The position numbers and the translations under genes were made by a program. 25,549 nucleotides of DNA from CALCHX01 sp035761165. Lineage in GTDB: Bacteria > Gemmatimonadota > Gemmatimonadetes > Gemmatimonadales > Gemmatimonadaceae. How positions within the stretch are numbered: the first letter of the stretch is position 1; each line of letters begins with the position of its first letter. The stretch lies in assembly GCA_035761165.1 (NCBI GenBank), contig DASTRO010000269.1, forward strand, positions 1 through 25,549, in the 5' to 3' direction. This document shows, one piece after another, positions 6,598 through 13,887 of this stretch. Under the pieces are notes generated by a model that did not search any database, was not told the origin of the DNA, and saw only the letters and a program-made list of their open reading frames with translations.

Positions 6598-7836
6598 ATG
6601 ACGCCGACGATCTCCGCGGCGGGCCTGCGCCTCGCCGTCTTCACGGACACCGCGATGCCCCAGCTCAACGGGGTATCGTACACGCTCGCCCGCCTCGCCG
6701 ACGCGGTGCGGGAGCGCGGCGGTGCCGTGCGGCTCTACACGACCACCGACCCGGCGGCGCTCCCTGACGACGACGTCGTCCGCTTCCGCAGCTGGCCCTT
6801 CCCGGCGTATCCGGGGCTGCGCTTCGCCCTCCCCCATGCCGCCGCCGCGGCGCGCGACCTCCGCGCCTGGGGGGCGACGCTCGTCCACTCGGCCACCCAC
6901 TTCGGCATCGGCCTCACCGGGCGCGCCGCCGCCCGCGCCGCGGGCATCCCGTTCGTCTCGTCCTACCACACGGGGATCAGCACCTACGGCAAGTACTACC
7001 GCGCCGACCTGCTGGCGCGCCCGGGGTGGAGCTACCTGCGCTGGTTCCACAACGGTGGCGCGCGCACCTTCTGCCCAACCCGCGCCATCGAGCGCGAGCT
7101 GACGGCGCACGGCTTCCGCGGCACCGCCATCTGGGGGCGCGGGGTGGACGCGACGCGCTTCCACCCGCGCTGGCGGAGCGACGTGCTGCGCCGCCGCCTC
7201 GGCGCCAGCGACGGGAAGCTCCTCGTCATCTACGTCGGGCGCCTGGCCACCGAGAAGGGGCTGGACGTGGCGCTCGCGGCGATGCGCCGGCTGCACGCTG
7301 CCGCGCCGCGCCGCTTCGCCTTCGCCCTCGCCGGCGATGGACCGGCAGCGCGGCGCTGCCGCGAGCTGGCGCCGCCGGGCACCACCTTCGTCGGCCAGAT
7401 CACCGGCGACGAGCTCAGCGCGTTCTATGCGTCGGGCGACGTGTTCGTCTTCCCCTCGGTCTCCGACACCTTCGGGAACGTGCTGCTCGAGGCGATGGCG
7501 AGCGGCCTGTGCCTGGTGGCCGCCGACACCGCACCCACGCGCGAGGTGCTGGGCCCGCGCGGCGGGCTGCTCTTCCCCGGCGGCGACGACGCGGCGCTGG
7601 CCGACCGCCTGCTCGCGCTGGCCGGGGACGAGGCGCGGCGCGCCCGCATCGCCGCCGGCGCGCTGGCGTCGGTGCGCGAGCGAAGCTGGACCCGGGTCTT
7701 CGACACGCTGGTGTCGCACTACCTGGGCGTGATCGGCGCCTCGGGCGCCGGAGCGCGGCACGCGACGCCGGCGGCCGCGCAGGCGACCTGGCCGTCGCCG
7801 CGCCGCGTGGCGCGTGCCGCACGCTCCGGGCGCTGA
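6598..7836 (+). CDS. GT4-type glycosyltransferase, MgtA-like
   Basis: A 412-residue retaining glycosyltransferase with GT-B fold. The N-terminal acceptor half opens with A-V-F-T-D-T-A-M-P-Q-L-N-G-V-S-Y (13-28) and has S-Y-H-T-G-I-S-T-Y (122-130), both hallmarks of the GDP-mannose-dependent lipid mannosyltransferase group. The donor half has G-R-L-A-T-E-K (R215, K220) and the E-x7-E region as S-D-T-F-G-N-V-L-L-E (D290, E298), so the first acidic residue is Asp. Known relatives mannosylate lipid or glycolipid acceptors at the inner membrane face; the exact sugar and acceptor are inferred. ATG 6598 lacks a clear ribosome site. In-frame GTGs at 6523, 6538 and 6574 are alternatives, but the sequence before 6598 is Arg-rich and not conserved-looking. 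It is followed 1 base later by a second glycosyltransferase. Confidence 0.9.
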   Translation: MTPTISAAGLRLAVFTDTAMPQLNGVSYTLARLADAVRERGGAVRLYTTTDPAALPDDDVVRFRSWPFPAYPGLRFALPHAAAAARDLRAWGATLVHSATHFGIGLTGRAAARAAGIPFVSSYHTGISTYGKYYRADLLARPGWSYLRWFHNGGARTFCPTRAIERELTAHGFRGTAIWGRGVDATRFHPRWRSDVLRRRLGASDGKLLVIYVGRLATEKGLDVALAAMRRLHAAAPRRFAFALAGDGPAARRCRELAPPGTTFVGQITGDELSAFYASGDVFVFPSVSDTFGNVLLEAMASGLCLVAADTAPTREVLGPRGGLLFPGGDDAALADRLLALAGDEARRARIAAGALASVRERSWTRVFDTLVSHYLGVIGASGAGARHATPAAAQATWPSPRRVARAARSGR

Positions 7837-7837
7837 C

Positions 7838-9127
7838 GTGAGCGACGGGCGCGGCGCGGCCACGAACGCCGCTGCCGTAGCCGAGGCGGCCCGCCCGATC
7901 GGGCCGTCGCTCGCCGGGCGGCTGCTCGATCCGCCGCACGCGCGGCCGCTCGACCCGGGACGCGACCCGCTGCCGCCGCCGCTCCGCCCCGGTGCCGCGC
8001 TGGGCGTGCTGGACGTGACCAAGTGGTTCGGCCCGTCCACCGGCGGCGTCCGCACCTACCTGCTGGAGAAGGCCGCGTACGTGACTCGAGATCCGCGGTT
8101 GCGACAGGTCCTGGTGGTGCCCGGCGCGCGCGACCTGGTGGCCGATGCCGACGGGGTGCGCTGCTACCAGCTCCGATCGCCGCCGGTGCCGGGCCAGGCG
8201 CCATACCGGCTGTTGCTGCGCGGCGGGGCGCTGCGTCGCGTGGCCGGGCACGAGCGGCCGCACCTGATCGAGGCAGGGAGCCCGCTCCTCGTTCCCTGGA
8301 TGGCGGCGCGCGCCGCCCGAGCGCTCGGCGTGCCGCTCGTCGGCTTCCATCACGGGCTGCTGCCGCACGGCATGCGCTCGCACGCGGCGCGGGCCGCGGC
8401 GTGGCGCTATCTGCGACGCCTCGATCACCTGTTCGCGGTGACGCTCGTGGGCTCCGACTTCGCGGCCGCGGAGCTGCGCGCGGCTGGCATCACCCGCACG
8501 GTGCGCGCGCCGCTGGGCGTGGACCTCGACCGGTTCCATCCCGACCGCCGCCTCCGCGCGCGCGCCGTGCGCCGCGCCCACGGGCTGCCCGAGGACGCGC
8601 CGCTCGTCGGCTTCGTGGGACGGTTCGCCGGGGAGAAACGACTGGAGCTGGCGGTGGGGGCGTGGCCCGCCGTGGCGCGGCGCAGCTGCGCGGTGCTGGT
8701 GCTCGTCGGCGACGGGCCCCGGCGCGCGCGGCTGGAGCGACTGGCGGCCGGCGTGCCCGTCCGCTTCCTCCCCTTCCAGCGCGACCGCGACGCGGTGGCC
8801 GACCTCATTGCATCTTTCGACCTGCTGCTCTCGGCGGGCGAGATCGAGACGTTCGGCCTCGCGGCGCTGGAGGCGATGGCGTGCGGCACGCCGGTGCTGA
8901 GCGCGGACCGTGGCGGCGTGGCGGAGCTGGTGCAGCGGTCGGGCGCGGGGCGGACGTTCGCCGCCGGGAGCGCCGCGGCGCTGGCCGACGAGGCGTGCGC
9001 GCTGCTGCGCGAGGATCTCGCCGCGCTGGGGCGCGCGGGGCGCGCGTACGCGGAGCGGGAGCACGCCTGGGAAGTGGCGTTCGGGCGGATCTTCGCGATC
9101 TACGCGGAGGTGGCGGGACGTCGGTGA
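7838..9127 (+). CDS. Second GT4-type glycosyltransferase
   Basis: A 429-residue GT-B glycosyltransferase, second gene of the pair. GTG 7838 starts one base after the previous stop; GTG 7814 would overlap it. Residues 1-55 are Ala/Pro-rich and low in pattern. The acceptor domain begins at L-G-V-L-D-V-T-K-W-F with the glycine-rich P-S-T-G-G-V-R-T-Y (67-74). F-H-H-G (170-173) matches the conserved acceptor-domain histidine. The donor domain carries G-R-F-A-G-E-K (R262, K267) and a full E-x7-E (E337, E345 in E-I-E-T-F-G-L-A-A-L-E). The pair probably builds successive sugars on one glycolipid or surface glycan, the first enzyme resembling lipid mannosyltransferases. The donor sugar is not readable from sequence. 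Confidence 0.9.
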   Translation: MSDGRGAATNAAAVAEAARPIGPSLAGRLLDPPHARPLDPGRDPLPPPLRPGAALGVLDVTKWFGPSTGGVRTYLLEKAAYVTRDPRLRQVLVVPGARDLVADADGVRCYQLRSPPVPGQAPYRLLLRGGALRRVAGHERPHLIEAGSPLLVPWMAARAARALGVPLVGFHHGLLPHGMRSHAARAAAWRYLRRLDHLFAVTLVGSDFAAAELRAAGITRTVRAPLGVDLDRFHPDRRLRARAVRRAHGLPEDAPLVGFVGRFAGEKRLELAVGAWPAVARRSCAVLVLVGDGPRRARLERLAAGVPVRFLPFQRDRDAVADLIASFDLLLSAGEIETFGLAALEAMACGTPVLSADRGGVAELVQRSGAGRTFAAGSAAALADEACALLREDLAALGRAGRAYAEREHAWEVAFGRIFAIYAEVAGRR

Positions 9128-9141
9128 GCGTCGAGACCGAC

Positions 9142-9180
9142 GTGGGGCCGGAGTGGGACCAGGGTGGGGCCGGAGTGGGA
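9142..9180. repeat. 17-bp direct repeat after the second glycosyltransferase
   Basis: GTGGGGCCGGAGTGGGA occurs exactly at 9142-9158 and 9164-9180 (period 22), with a partial third copy GTGGGGCCGG at 9223-9232. The first copy begins 14 bases after the glycosyltransferase stop codon. Confidence 0.75.
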
Positions 9181-9380
9181 TGTGGTGGGGACGGAAGCCA
9201 GAGCGGCGGGGCCGGGCCCCCAGTGGGGCCGGCAGGGCGTCTGGCGCTTGGGGGCGTGCAGCGAATGGCACCTGGGGGCAATGAATTGATGCTGGTCGCG
9301 CGGAGGTCCGGCGCGATCGTGTATTTCGGGGGGGGGCCCCCGCGCCGCGATGCGTACCCGTCCCCACCATGGCCCCACTC
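9173..9380. repeat. Candidate MITE-like element with about 22-bp terminal inverted repeats
   Basis: The left end 9173-9194 and right end 9358-9380 are inverted copies: TGGTGGGGACGG (9183-9194) against CCGTCCCCACCA (9358-9369) and GAGTGGG (9173-9179) against CCCACTC (9374-9380), with a small mismatch block between. The interior holds the poly-G repeat core. No ORF for a transposase and no convincing target-site duplication are visible. The whole 9128-9437 gap has no gene. Confidence 0.4.
9307..9347 (+). repeat. Poly-G-centred dispersed repeat, copy 2
   Basis: Reads TCCGGCGCGATCGTG, TATTTC, nine G (9328-9336), CCCCC and GCGCCGCG. It aligns with 1091-1132 across the G-run and both flanks. Unlike copy 1 it is not preceded by a strong hairpin and lies about 100 bases upstream of a gene start. 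Confidence 0.6.
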
Positions 9381-9437
9381 GACCCGGCACGCCGTTAGCA
9401 TCCAACCCAGCCCGTCCGCCCCCCCAGTCGCGCCGTC

Positions 9438-10436
9438 ATGCCCCGCCTCCGCCTCGTCCTTCCGCTCGCCGCCCTCCTCGCGCTCCCCGCCCATCGCGCC
9501 CCCGCGCAGGGCACCGCGCCCAACTCCGCCACCGCACAGCCACCGACGAAGCCGGCGACGCCGGCCGACAGCGCGGGGAAGCGCACGGCGGCCGCGAAGA
9601 AGCCGGCGCGCCCCACCCCCGTCTGGCCAGTGAAGGGCCCGGCTCCCCTGCCCGGCGCCATCCTCCCCGCCAAGCGCATCGTCGCCTACTACGGCAACCC
9701 GCTCTCCAAGCGCATGGGGATCCTCGGCGAGCTGCCGCCGGAGCGGATGCTCGAGCGGCTGGACCGCGAGGTGGCGCGGTGGGAGAAGGCCGACCCCAGC
9801 ACGCCCGTGCAGCCGGCGCTGCACCTCATCGCCGTCGTCGCGCAGGGGAGTCCCGGGCGCGACGGGAAGTACCGGCTGCGCATGAGCGACTCGCTCATCG
9901 AGCGGGTGGCCGCGTGGGCCGCGTCGCGCGACGCGATCCTCTTCCTCGACGTGCAGCTGGGCCTGAGCACGCTCCGCGAGGAGCTGCCGCGGCTCGTCCC
10001 CTTCCTGCAGCGGCCGAACGTCCACCTGGCGATCGACCCCGAGTTCTCCATGAAGCGCGGCCACAAGCCCGGCACGCGCATCGGCACCCTCGACGCGGCG
10101 GACGTGAACTACGCGAGCGACCTGCTGGCGCGGCTGGTGACGGAGCATCGCCTGCCGCCCAAGGTGCTGGTGGTGCACCGCTTCACCCGGCCGATGCTGA
10201 CGAACGCCCGGAAGATCGCGCTCGACCCGCGCGTGCAGATCGTGGTCAACATGGACGGGTGGGGCGCGCCCTGGCTCAAGCGCGCGAGCTACCGGCAGTA
10301 CGTCTACAGCGAGCCGGTGCAGTTCACGGGCTTCAAGCTCTTCTACCACAACGACACCAAGAAGGGGCACCCGCTGATGACGCCGGCGCAGGTGCTGGAG
10401 CTGCACCCGAAGCCGCTCTACATCCAGTACCAGTGA
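9438..10436 (+). CDS. Secreted conserved protein of unknown function, possible TIM-barrel fold
   Basis: A 332-residue protein with a clear signal peptide (MPRLR, hydrophobic core, A-P-A-Q at about 21-24) and a Pro/Ala/Lys-rich linker to about residue 70. The globular part starts at R-I-V-A-Y-Y-G-N-P and alternates beta-like and helical stretches: L-H-L-I-A-V-V-A-Q (128-136), I-L-F-L-D-V-Q (167-173), V-H-L-A-I-D-P-E-F (195-203), V-L-V-V-H-R-F-T (243-250), I-V-V-N-M-D-G-W-G (268-276), G-F-K-L-F-Y (298-303). Acidic or His residues at strand ends (D171, D200, E202, H247, D273) suggest a TIM-barrel active site like that of some glycoside hydrolases. I recognise no named family. Its position after two glycosyltransferases would suit a glycan-active enzyme, but that is inference. 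Confidence 0.8.
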   Translation: MPRLRLVLPLAALLALPAHRAPAQGTAPNSATAQPPTKPATPADSAGKRTAAAKKPARPTPVWPVKGPAPLPGAILPAKRIVAYYGNPLSKRMGILGELPPERMLERLDREVARWEKADPSTPVQPALHLIAVVAQGSPGRDGKYRLRMSDSLIERVAAWAASRDAILFLDVQLGLSTLREELPRLVPFLQRPNVHLAIDPEFSMKRGHKPGTRIGTLDAADVNYASDLLARLVTEHRLPPKVLVVHRFTRPMLTNARKIALDPRVQIVVNMDGWGAPWLKRASYRQYVYSEPVQFTGFKLFYHNDTKKGHPLMTPAQVLELHPKPLYIQYQ

Positions 10437-10535
10437 CGCGCTGCCGCCGTTCGTGCCCGGTCCCGGTGCGCGGAACGTCGGCCAGCAGCATGCCACCTTC
10501 GAGCGTCCGCGGCGTACGACCAGGGACGGCCGGCC

Positions 10536-10559
10536 CGCACGGGGATCGGCCCCGGTGCG
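10536..10559 (+). terminator. Hairpin downstream of the secreted unknown gene
   Basis: CGCACGGGG (10536-10544) pairs with CCCCGGTGCG (10550-10559) around ATCGG with one bulged G. It lies 100 bases after the stop at 10436. No T-run follows, so it is only a possible terminator or RNA-stability element. Confidence 0.3.
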
Positions 10560-10598
10560 CGGCCGCGCCGCGCCCTGGACTCCCACGTCGAGCGTGGC

Positions 10599-11627
10599 AT
10601 GACACCGACCAGCAGACTCGCCCCGGTCGGGGCGGTGATCGCGCACCTGGATGGCCGTCCGCCCCGGCAGCTCCGCGTCGAGCGGCGGGTGCTGCGCGGT
10701 GGGCTCGAGGCGGCAGGGGTCGCGCAGCTCTCGGCTCGCTACCGCGACCGCCACGGCCGCGAGCGGGTCCGTCGCGTGGTCGAGAAGCGGCTCGCCGGCC
10801 CGAGCACGCGAGAGGCGGCCATCTACGAGGCGTTCGTCGTCTCGCACGTCGGCGACCTCTCCCCCCGCCTGCTCGCGGTCGAGCGCGTCGCCCCGGGTCG
10901 GGCGGTGCTCTACCTGGAGTCGCTTCGCCGCGCCAGCTCGTGGCCCTGGCGGGACCGGCAGGCATCCCAGCACGTGCTCGATCGTGCGGCCCGGCTGCAT
11001 GAGTGCGTGCCACACGACGACGGCATGGCCGCCCTGGCCGACTGGGACTACGAGGCCGAGCTGCAGGAGATGGCGGCGCTCACCGTGGATCGGCTGGAGC
11101 AGGTCCGGCGGCGCCCCGCGCTGCGCAGGTTCGGCGGCGGCCTGCGCTGGGCCAGGCGACTGGCGACCTCGCTCCGCCAGCTGCGGCGCCAGCTCCTCGC
11201 TGGCGGGCCGCTGGGACGTGCCGTGGTCCACGGCGACCTGCACCCCGGCAACGTCGTGGTGCGGCGGCGAGCGGGTCGCGTCGAGCCGATGCTCCTCGAC
11301 TGGGGGCGGGCGCGCATCGGATCACCGCTGGAGGACGTGAGCTGCTGGCTGCACTCCCTCGGCACCTGGGAGCCCGAAGCGCGCCGACGCCACGACACCC
11401 TCCTCGCCGGCTACCTGACGGCACGCGGCCTGGAGGCGCGACTGACGGCCGAGCTGCGGGCATCGTACTGGCTGGCCAGCGCCTCGAACGCGCTCTCGGG
11501 GGCGCTGCTGCACCACCTGTCCGTGCTGCTGGGCGAGCGTCACTCCGCCACGGTTCGCGCGAGCGCGGCGTACGCGGCGCGGCGCTGGGTGCAGGTGCTG
11601 CGGCGCGCCGACGCCTGCTGGTGCTGA
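10599..11627 (+). CDS. Aminoglycoside-phosphotransferase-fold (APH) kinase-like protein
   Basis: A 342-residue protein of the APH/choline-kinase phosphotransferase family. The nucleotide lysine is probably K63 in V-V-E-K-R-L, the helix-C acid E72 or E77. The catalytic loop is H-G-D-L-H-P-G-N-V (211-219, D213, N218), and the metal-binding Asp is D234 in L-L-D-W-G-R-A-R-I-G, followed by P-L-E-D-V-S. All key residues for phosphotransfer are present. Substrates in this family range from aminoglycosides to sugars, choline and homoserine; nothing marks it as a resistance gene. A small hairpin (CCACG 10583-10587, CGTGG 10593-10597) abuts the ATG and no clear ribosome site is seen. It converges on the histidine phosphatase gene. 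Confidence 0.85.
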   Translation: MTPTSRLAPVGAVIAHLDGRPPRQLRVERRVLRGGLEAAGVAQLSARYRDRHGRERVRRVVEKRLAGPSTREAAIYEAFVVSHVGDLSPRLLAVERVAPGRAVLYLESLRRASSWPWRDRQASQHVLDRAARLHECVPHDDGMAALADWDYEAELQEMAALTVDRLEQVRRRPALRRFGGGLRWARRLATSLRQLRRQLLAGGPLGRAVVHGDLHPGNVVVRRRAGRVEPMLLDWGRARIGSPLEDVSCWLHSLGTWEPEARRRHDTLLAGYLTARGLEARLTAELRASYWLASASNALSGALLHHLSVLLGERHSATVRASAAYAARRWVQVLRRADACWC

Positions 11628-11638
11628 GCGCGGCCGGG

Positions 11639-11656
11639 TGACGGGACGGCCCGTCA
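11639..11656. terminator. Short hairpin between convergent genes
   Basis: TGACGGG (11639-11645) and CCCGTCA (11650-11656) pair around ACGG, exactly in the 26-base gap between the APH-like gene and the phosphatase; the right arm includes the phosphatase stop codon. It may act in both directions, although it has no T-run. Confidence 0.4.
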
Positions 11657-12292
11657 GCGCAACCTGCCGCCGCCGAGATGCCCGCGGTCATCGAAGCGGA
11701 CCACGACGCCTTCGCCGCGTCCCCAGTCGATCTCGGTGAGCGCGGTGTTCGCCGGCCGGTGGCACTCCCACCGCGCGGGGCTCACGCCCTCGATGGCGCC
11801 GACGATCTGGCTGATGACGCCGGCGTGCGTGACCAGCGCCACGCGCGCACCCGGGTGGGCGCGCGCCACGGCGCGGACGGCCTGCAGCGATCGGCACCGG
11901 AGCTCGCGGTAGCTCTCGCCGCCGGGCCAGCGGAATCGCTCGTCGTCCTGGCGGCAGTTCGCCGCCCACAGGGCCGGAAAGCGCTGCTGCACGTCCGACA
12001 GCGGCACGCCGTCGAGCACGCCGCAGTCGATCTCCTGGAGCGCCGCGCAGATCCGGACCCGACCGAGCCCCGCCCCGGCCAGCGCCAGGGCGGTGCGATG
12101 GGCCCGTTGCAACGGGCTGGTGTAGATCGCGGCGAACGGGGCCGTCCCGCGGAGCCGGTCGCACAGGCGCGCGATCTCGGCACGCCCGCGCGCGCTCAGC
12201 GGCACGTCGGTCCGGCCGCTCATCCGCGCCCCGTCGGTCCCGTTGCTGGCGGTGTGCCCGTGCCGGATCAGGATCAGGCGCGTCGTCGGCAT
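11654..12292 (-). CDS. Histidine phosphatase superfamily protein (phosphoglycerate-mutase-like)
   Basis: A 212-residue member of the branch-1 histidine phosphatases. The RHG motif is L-I-L-I-R-H-G-H-T-A-S-N with nucleophile H11 and R10. R63 (S-P-L-Q-R-A), E87 (Q-E-I-D-C-G) and the second catalytic H156 (L-V-T-H-A-G-V) complete the phosphate pocket. The mechanism passes through a phospho-His intermediate. Substrates include phosphosugars, alpha-ribazole phosphate and phosphoglycerate; the sequence G-V-L-D-G is compatible with CobC- or GpmB-like enzymes but no cobalamin genes are near. ATG 12292 has AGGGG at a spacing of 8 bases; an in-frame ATG at 12346 is possible. The gene is divergent from the S41 gene across a 119-base gap. 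Confidence 0.9.
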   Translation of the reverse strand: MPTTRLILIRHGHTASNGTDGARMSGRTDVPLSARGRAEIARLCDRLRGTAPFAAIYTSPLQRAHRTALALAGAGLGRVRICAALQEIDCGVLDGVPLSDVQQRFPALWAANCRQDDERFRWPGGESYRELRCRSLQAVRAVARAHPGARVALVTHAGVISQIVGAIEGVSPARWECHRPANTALTEIDWGRGEGVVVRFDDRGHLGGGRLR

Positions 12293-12411
12293 GCCGTTGC
12301 CCCCTGTGCACGCGCGGGCGGCGAGCACGGAGGCCGCGGACACCATGATACCTGGTCCTGCGGCGATCGTCCTCGGATCGACGGTCATCCGGCCTCGCCC
12401 ACGCCTCTGCC

Positions 12412-13815
12412 ATGCCATCCATCGGCATTCTCCGTAGCATCGCCACCACCCGGGCCCGCGCGCTACTCCTCGCCCTCTCGTGCCTCGCCGTCCCCCGGCA
12501 CCCGGCGGCCGCGCAGCCGGCCGTGCCATCGCGCGACGCCGAGCCGGTGACGGCCGCCATGGCGCGCGCCACCTTCGACTCGGCGTGGCGGCGCATCGGC
12601 GCGACCTACTACGACACGACGATGCGCGGCGTGGACTGGGACGCCGTGCGCGCCGAGCTGCTGCCGCGCGCCGAGGCCGCGCGCACGCTGGGCGCGCTGC
12701 GCGCCACGCTGCGCGAGCTGGCGACGCGGCTCGGCGACTCGCACTTCGGGCTCCTCGCGGTGGAGGACACCGCCCCGGCCGTTCCCGCCGACGAGGCACC
12801 GGCCGCCCCGGGGGCGGGGGCGCCGGGCGACGTCGGCGCCGTGCTGCGCGTGCTGGACGGCGCCCTGGTGGTCGTGCGGACGGAGCCCGGCGCGCCGGCG
12901 GAGCGCGCCGGGCTCGTTCCCGGCTGGCGGGTCGAGGCGGTGGGCGGCGTGGACGTGGCGGGCGAGCTGCGGGACGCCGCCGCGCTGGACGGCGAGGCGC
13001 GCCGCCGCGCCGAGCTGGGTGCGCTGATGCACGCCGAGCACCTGCTGACCGGCGACAGCGGCCGCGCGGCGCGGGTGCGCGCTCGCGACCGCGACGGCCG
13101 CGTCCTGTCGCTGGCGATCCCGCGGCGTCGTGCCCCGGGCCTGGCGGTCACCTTCGGCAACCTCGGCACGGTGATGGCGCGGCTCGCGGCCGAGCGCGTG
13201 CGCCTGCCGGACGGCGGCTGCGCCGGCATCATCGGCTTCGATCTCTGGATGCTGCCACTGCGGCCGCAGATCGACAGCGCCATCGACGCGCTGCGGGACT
13301 GCCGCGGCCTGGTGCTGGACCTGCGCGGCAACCGTGGCGGCGTGGCCGGCATGTCGATGGCCGTCGCGTCGTGGCTCGTGCACGAGCGCACGGAGCTCGG
13401 CGTCCTTCGCGCACGCGGCATCGCGCAGCGCTTCGTGGCCGAGCCGCGCCGCGTGACCGATGCCGGCGCGCCTACCGCCCCGTACGACGGCCCGGTGGCG
13501 CTGCTCGTGGACGAGCACTCGGCGAGCACCACCGAGTTCTTCGCCGCCGCCCTGCAGGAGAGCGGGCGGGTGCGCGTGTTCGGCGCACGCACGGCGGGCC
13601 AGGCGCTCCCGGCAGCCGCGCTGCGCCTCCCCACCGGGGACGTGCTGGTGCACGCCGTCGGCGACTTCACCACCCCGCGCGGCGCGCGGGTGGAAGGGCG
13701 CGGCGTGACGCCGGACGTCCCCGTGCCGCTTCGCCTCGCCGACGTGCTGGCCGGCCGCGATGCCGCGCGCGAGGCGGCGCTGGCCTGGATCGCCGGCGCT
13801 CCCACGCCGCGCTGA
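12412..13815 (+). CDS. Exported S41-family peptidase-like protein, catalytic Lys replaced
   Basis: A 467-residue protein with a signal peptide ending about A-A-A-Q (32-35). The order is an N-terminal helical domain (about 45-120, with L-G-D-S-H-F-G, H111), a PDZ-like domain (about 140-240) and an S41 protease core (about 265-440). The core shows G-L-V-L-D-L-R-G-N-R-G-G (299-310) and D-E-H-S-A-S-T-T-E (368-375), which places the nucleophile at S372. In Prc/CtpA enzymes the general base Lys lies 25 residues later; here position 397 is Gln in R-T-A-G-Q-A. Tricorn-like S41 enzymes use a Ser-His arrangement, so H111 could serve, or the protein may be inactive. It would act in the periplasm. The following gene (13888) is in the same direction and also secreted. 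Confidence 0.88.
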   Translation: MPSIGILRSIATTRARALLLALSCLAVPRHPAAAQPAVPSRDAEPVTAAMARATFDSAWRRIGATYYDTTMRGVDWDAVRAELLPRAEAARTLGALRATLRELATRLGDSHFGLLAVEDTAPAVPADEAPAAPGAGAPGDVGAVLRVLDGALVVVRTEPGAPAERAGLVPGWRVEAVGGVDVAGELRDAAALDGEARRRAELGALMHAEHLLTGDSGRAARVRARDRDGRVLSLAIPRRRAPGLAVTFGNLGTVMARLAAERVRLPDGGCAGIIGFDLWMLPLRPQIDSAIDALRDCRGLVLDLRGNRGGVAGMSMAVASWLVHERTELGVLRARGIAQRFVAEPRRVTDAGAPTAPYDGPVALLVDEHSASTTEFFAAALQESGRVRVFGARTAGQALPAAALRLPTGDVLVHAVGDFTTPRGARVEGRGVTPDVPVPLRLADVLAGRDAAREAALAWIAGAPTPR

Positions 13816-13887
13816 CGCCTCGGCAGCATCCGGCCCACTGCACGCTCACCCCCTCACCGCATGCCCACCACCTCACCGGAGCGCTCC

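Noticed and set aside
9173..9380. Complete insertion sequence
   Set aside because: It is too short for a transposase and no target-site duplication is evident, so it is listed only as a possible non-autonomous element.
10599..11627. Aminoglycoside resistance gene
   Set aside because: Only the general APH-fold kinase motifs are present; there is no specific resemblance to a known resistance enzyme and no mobile context.
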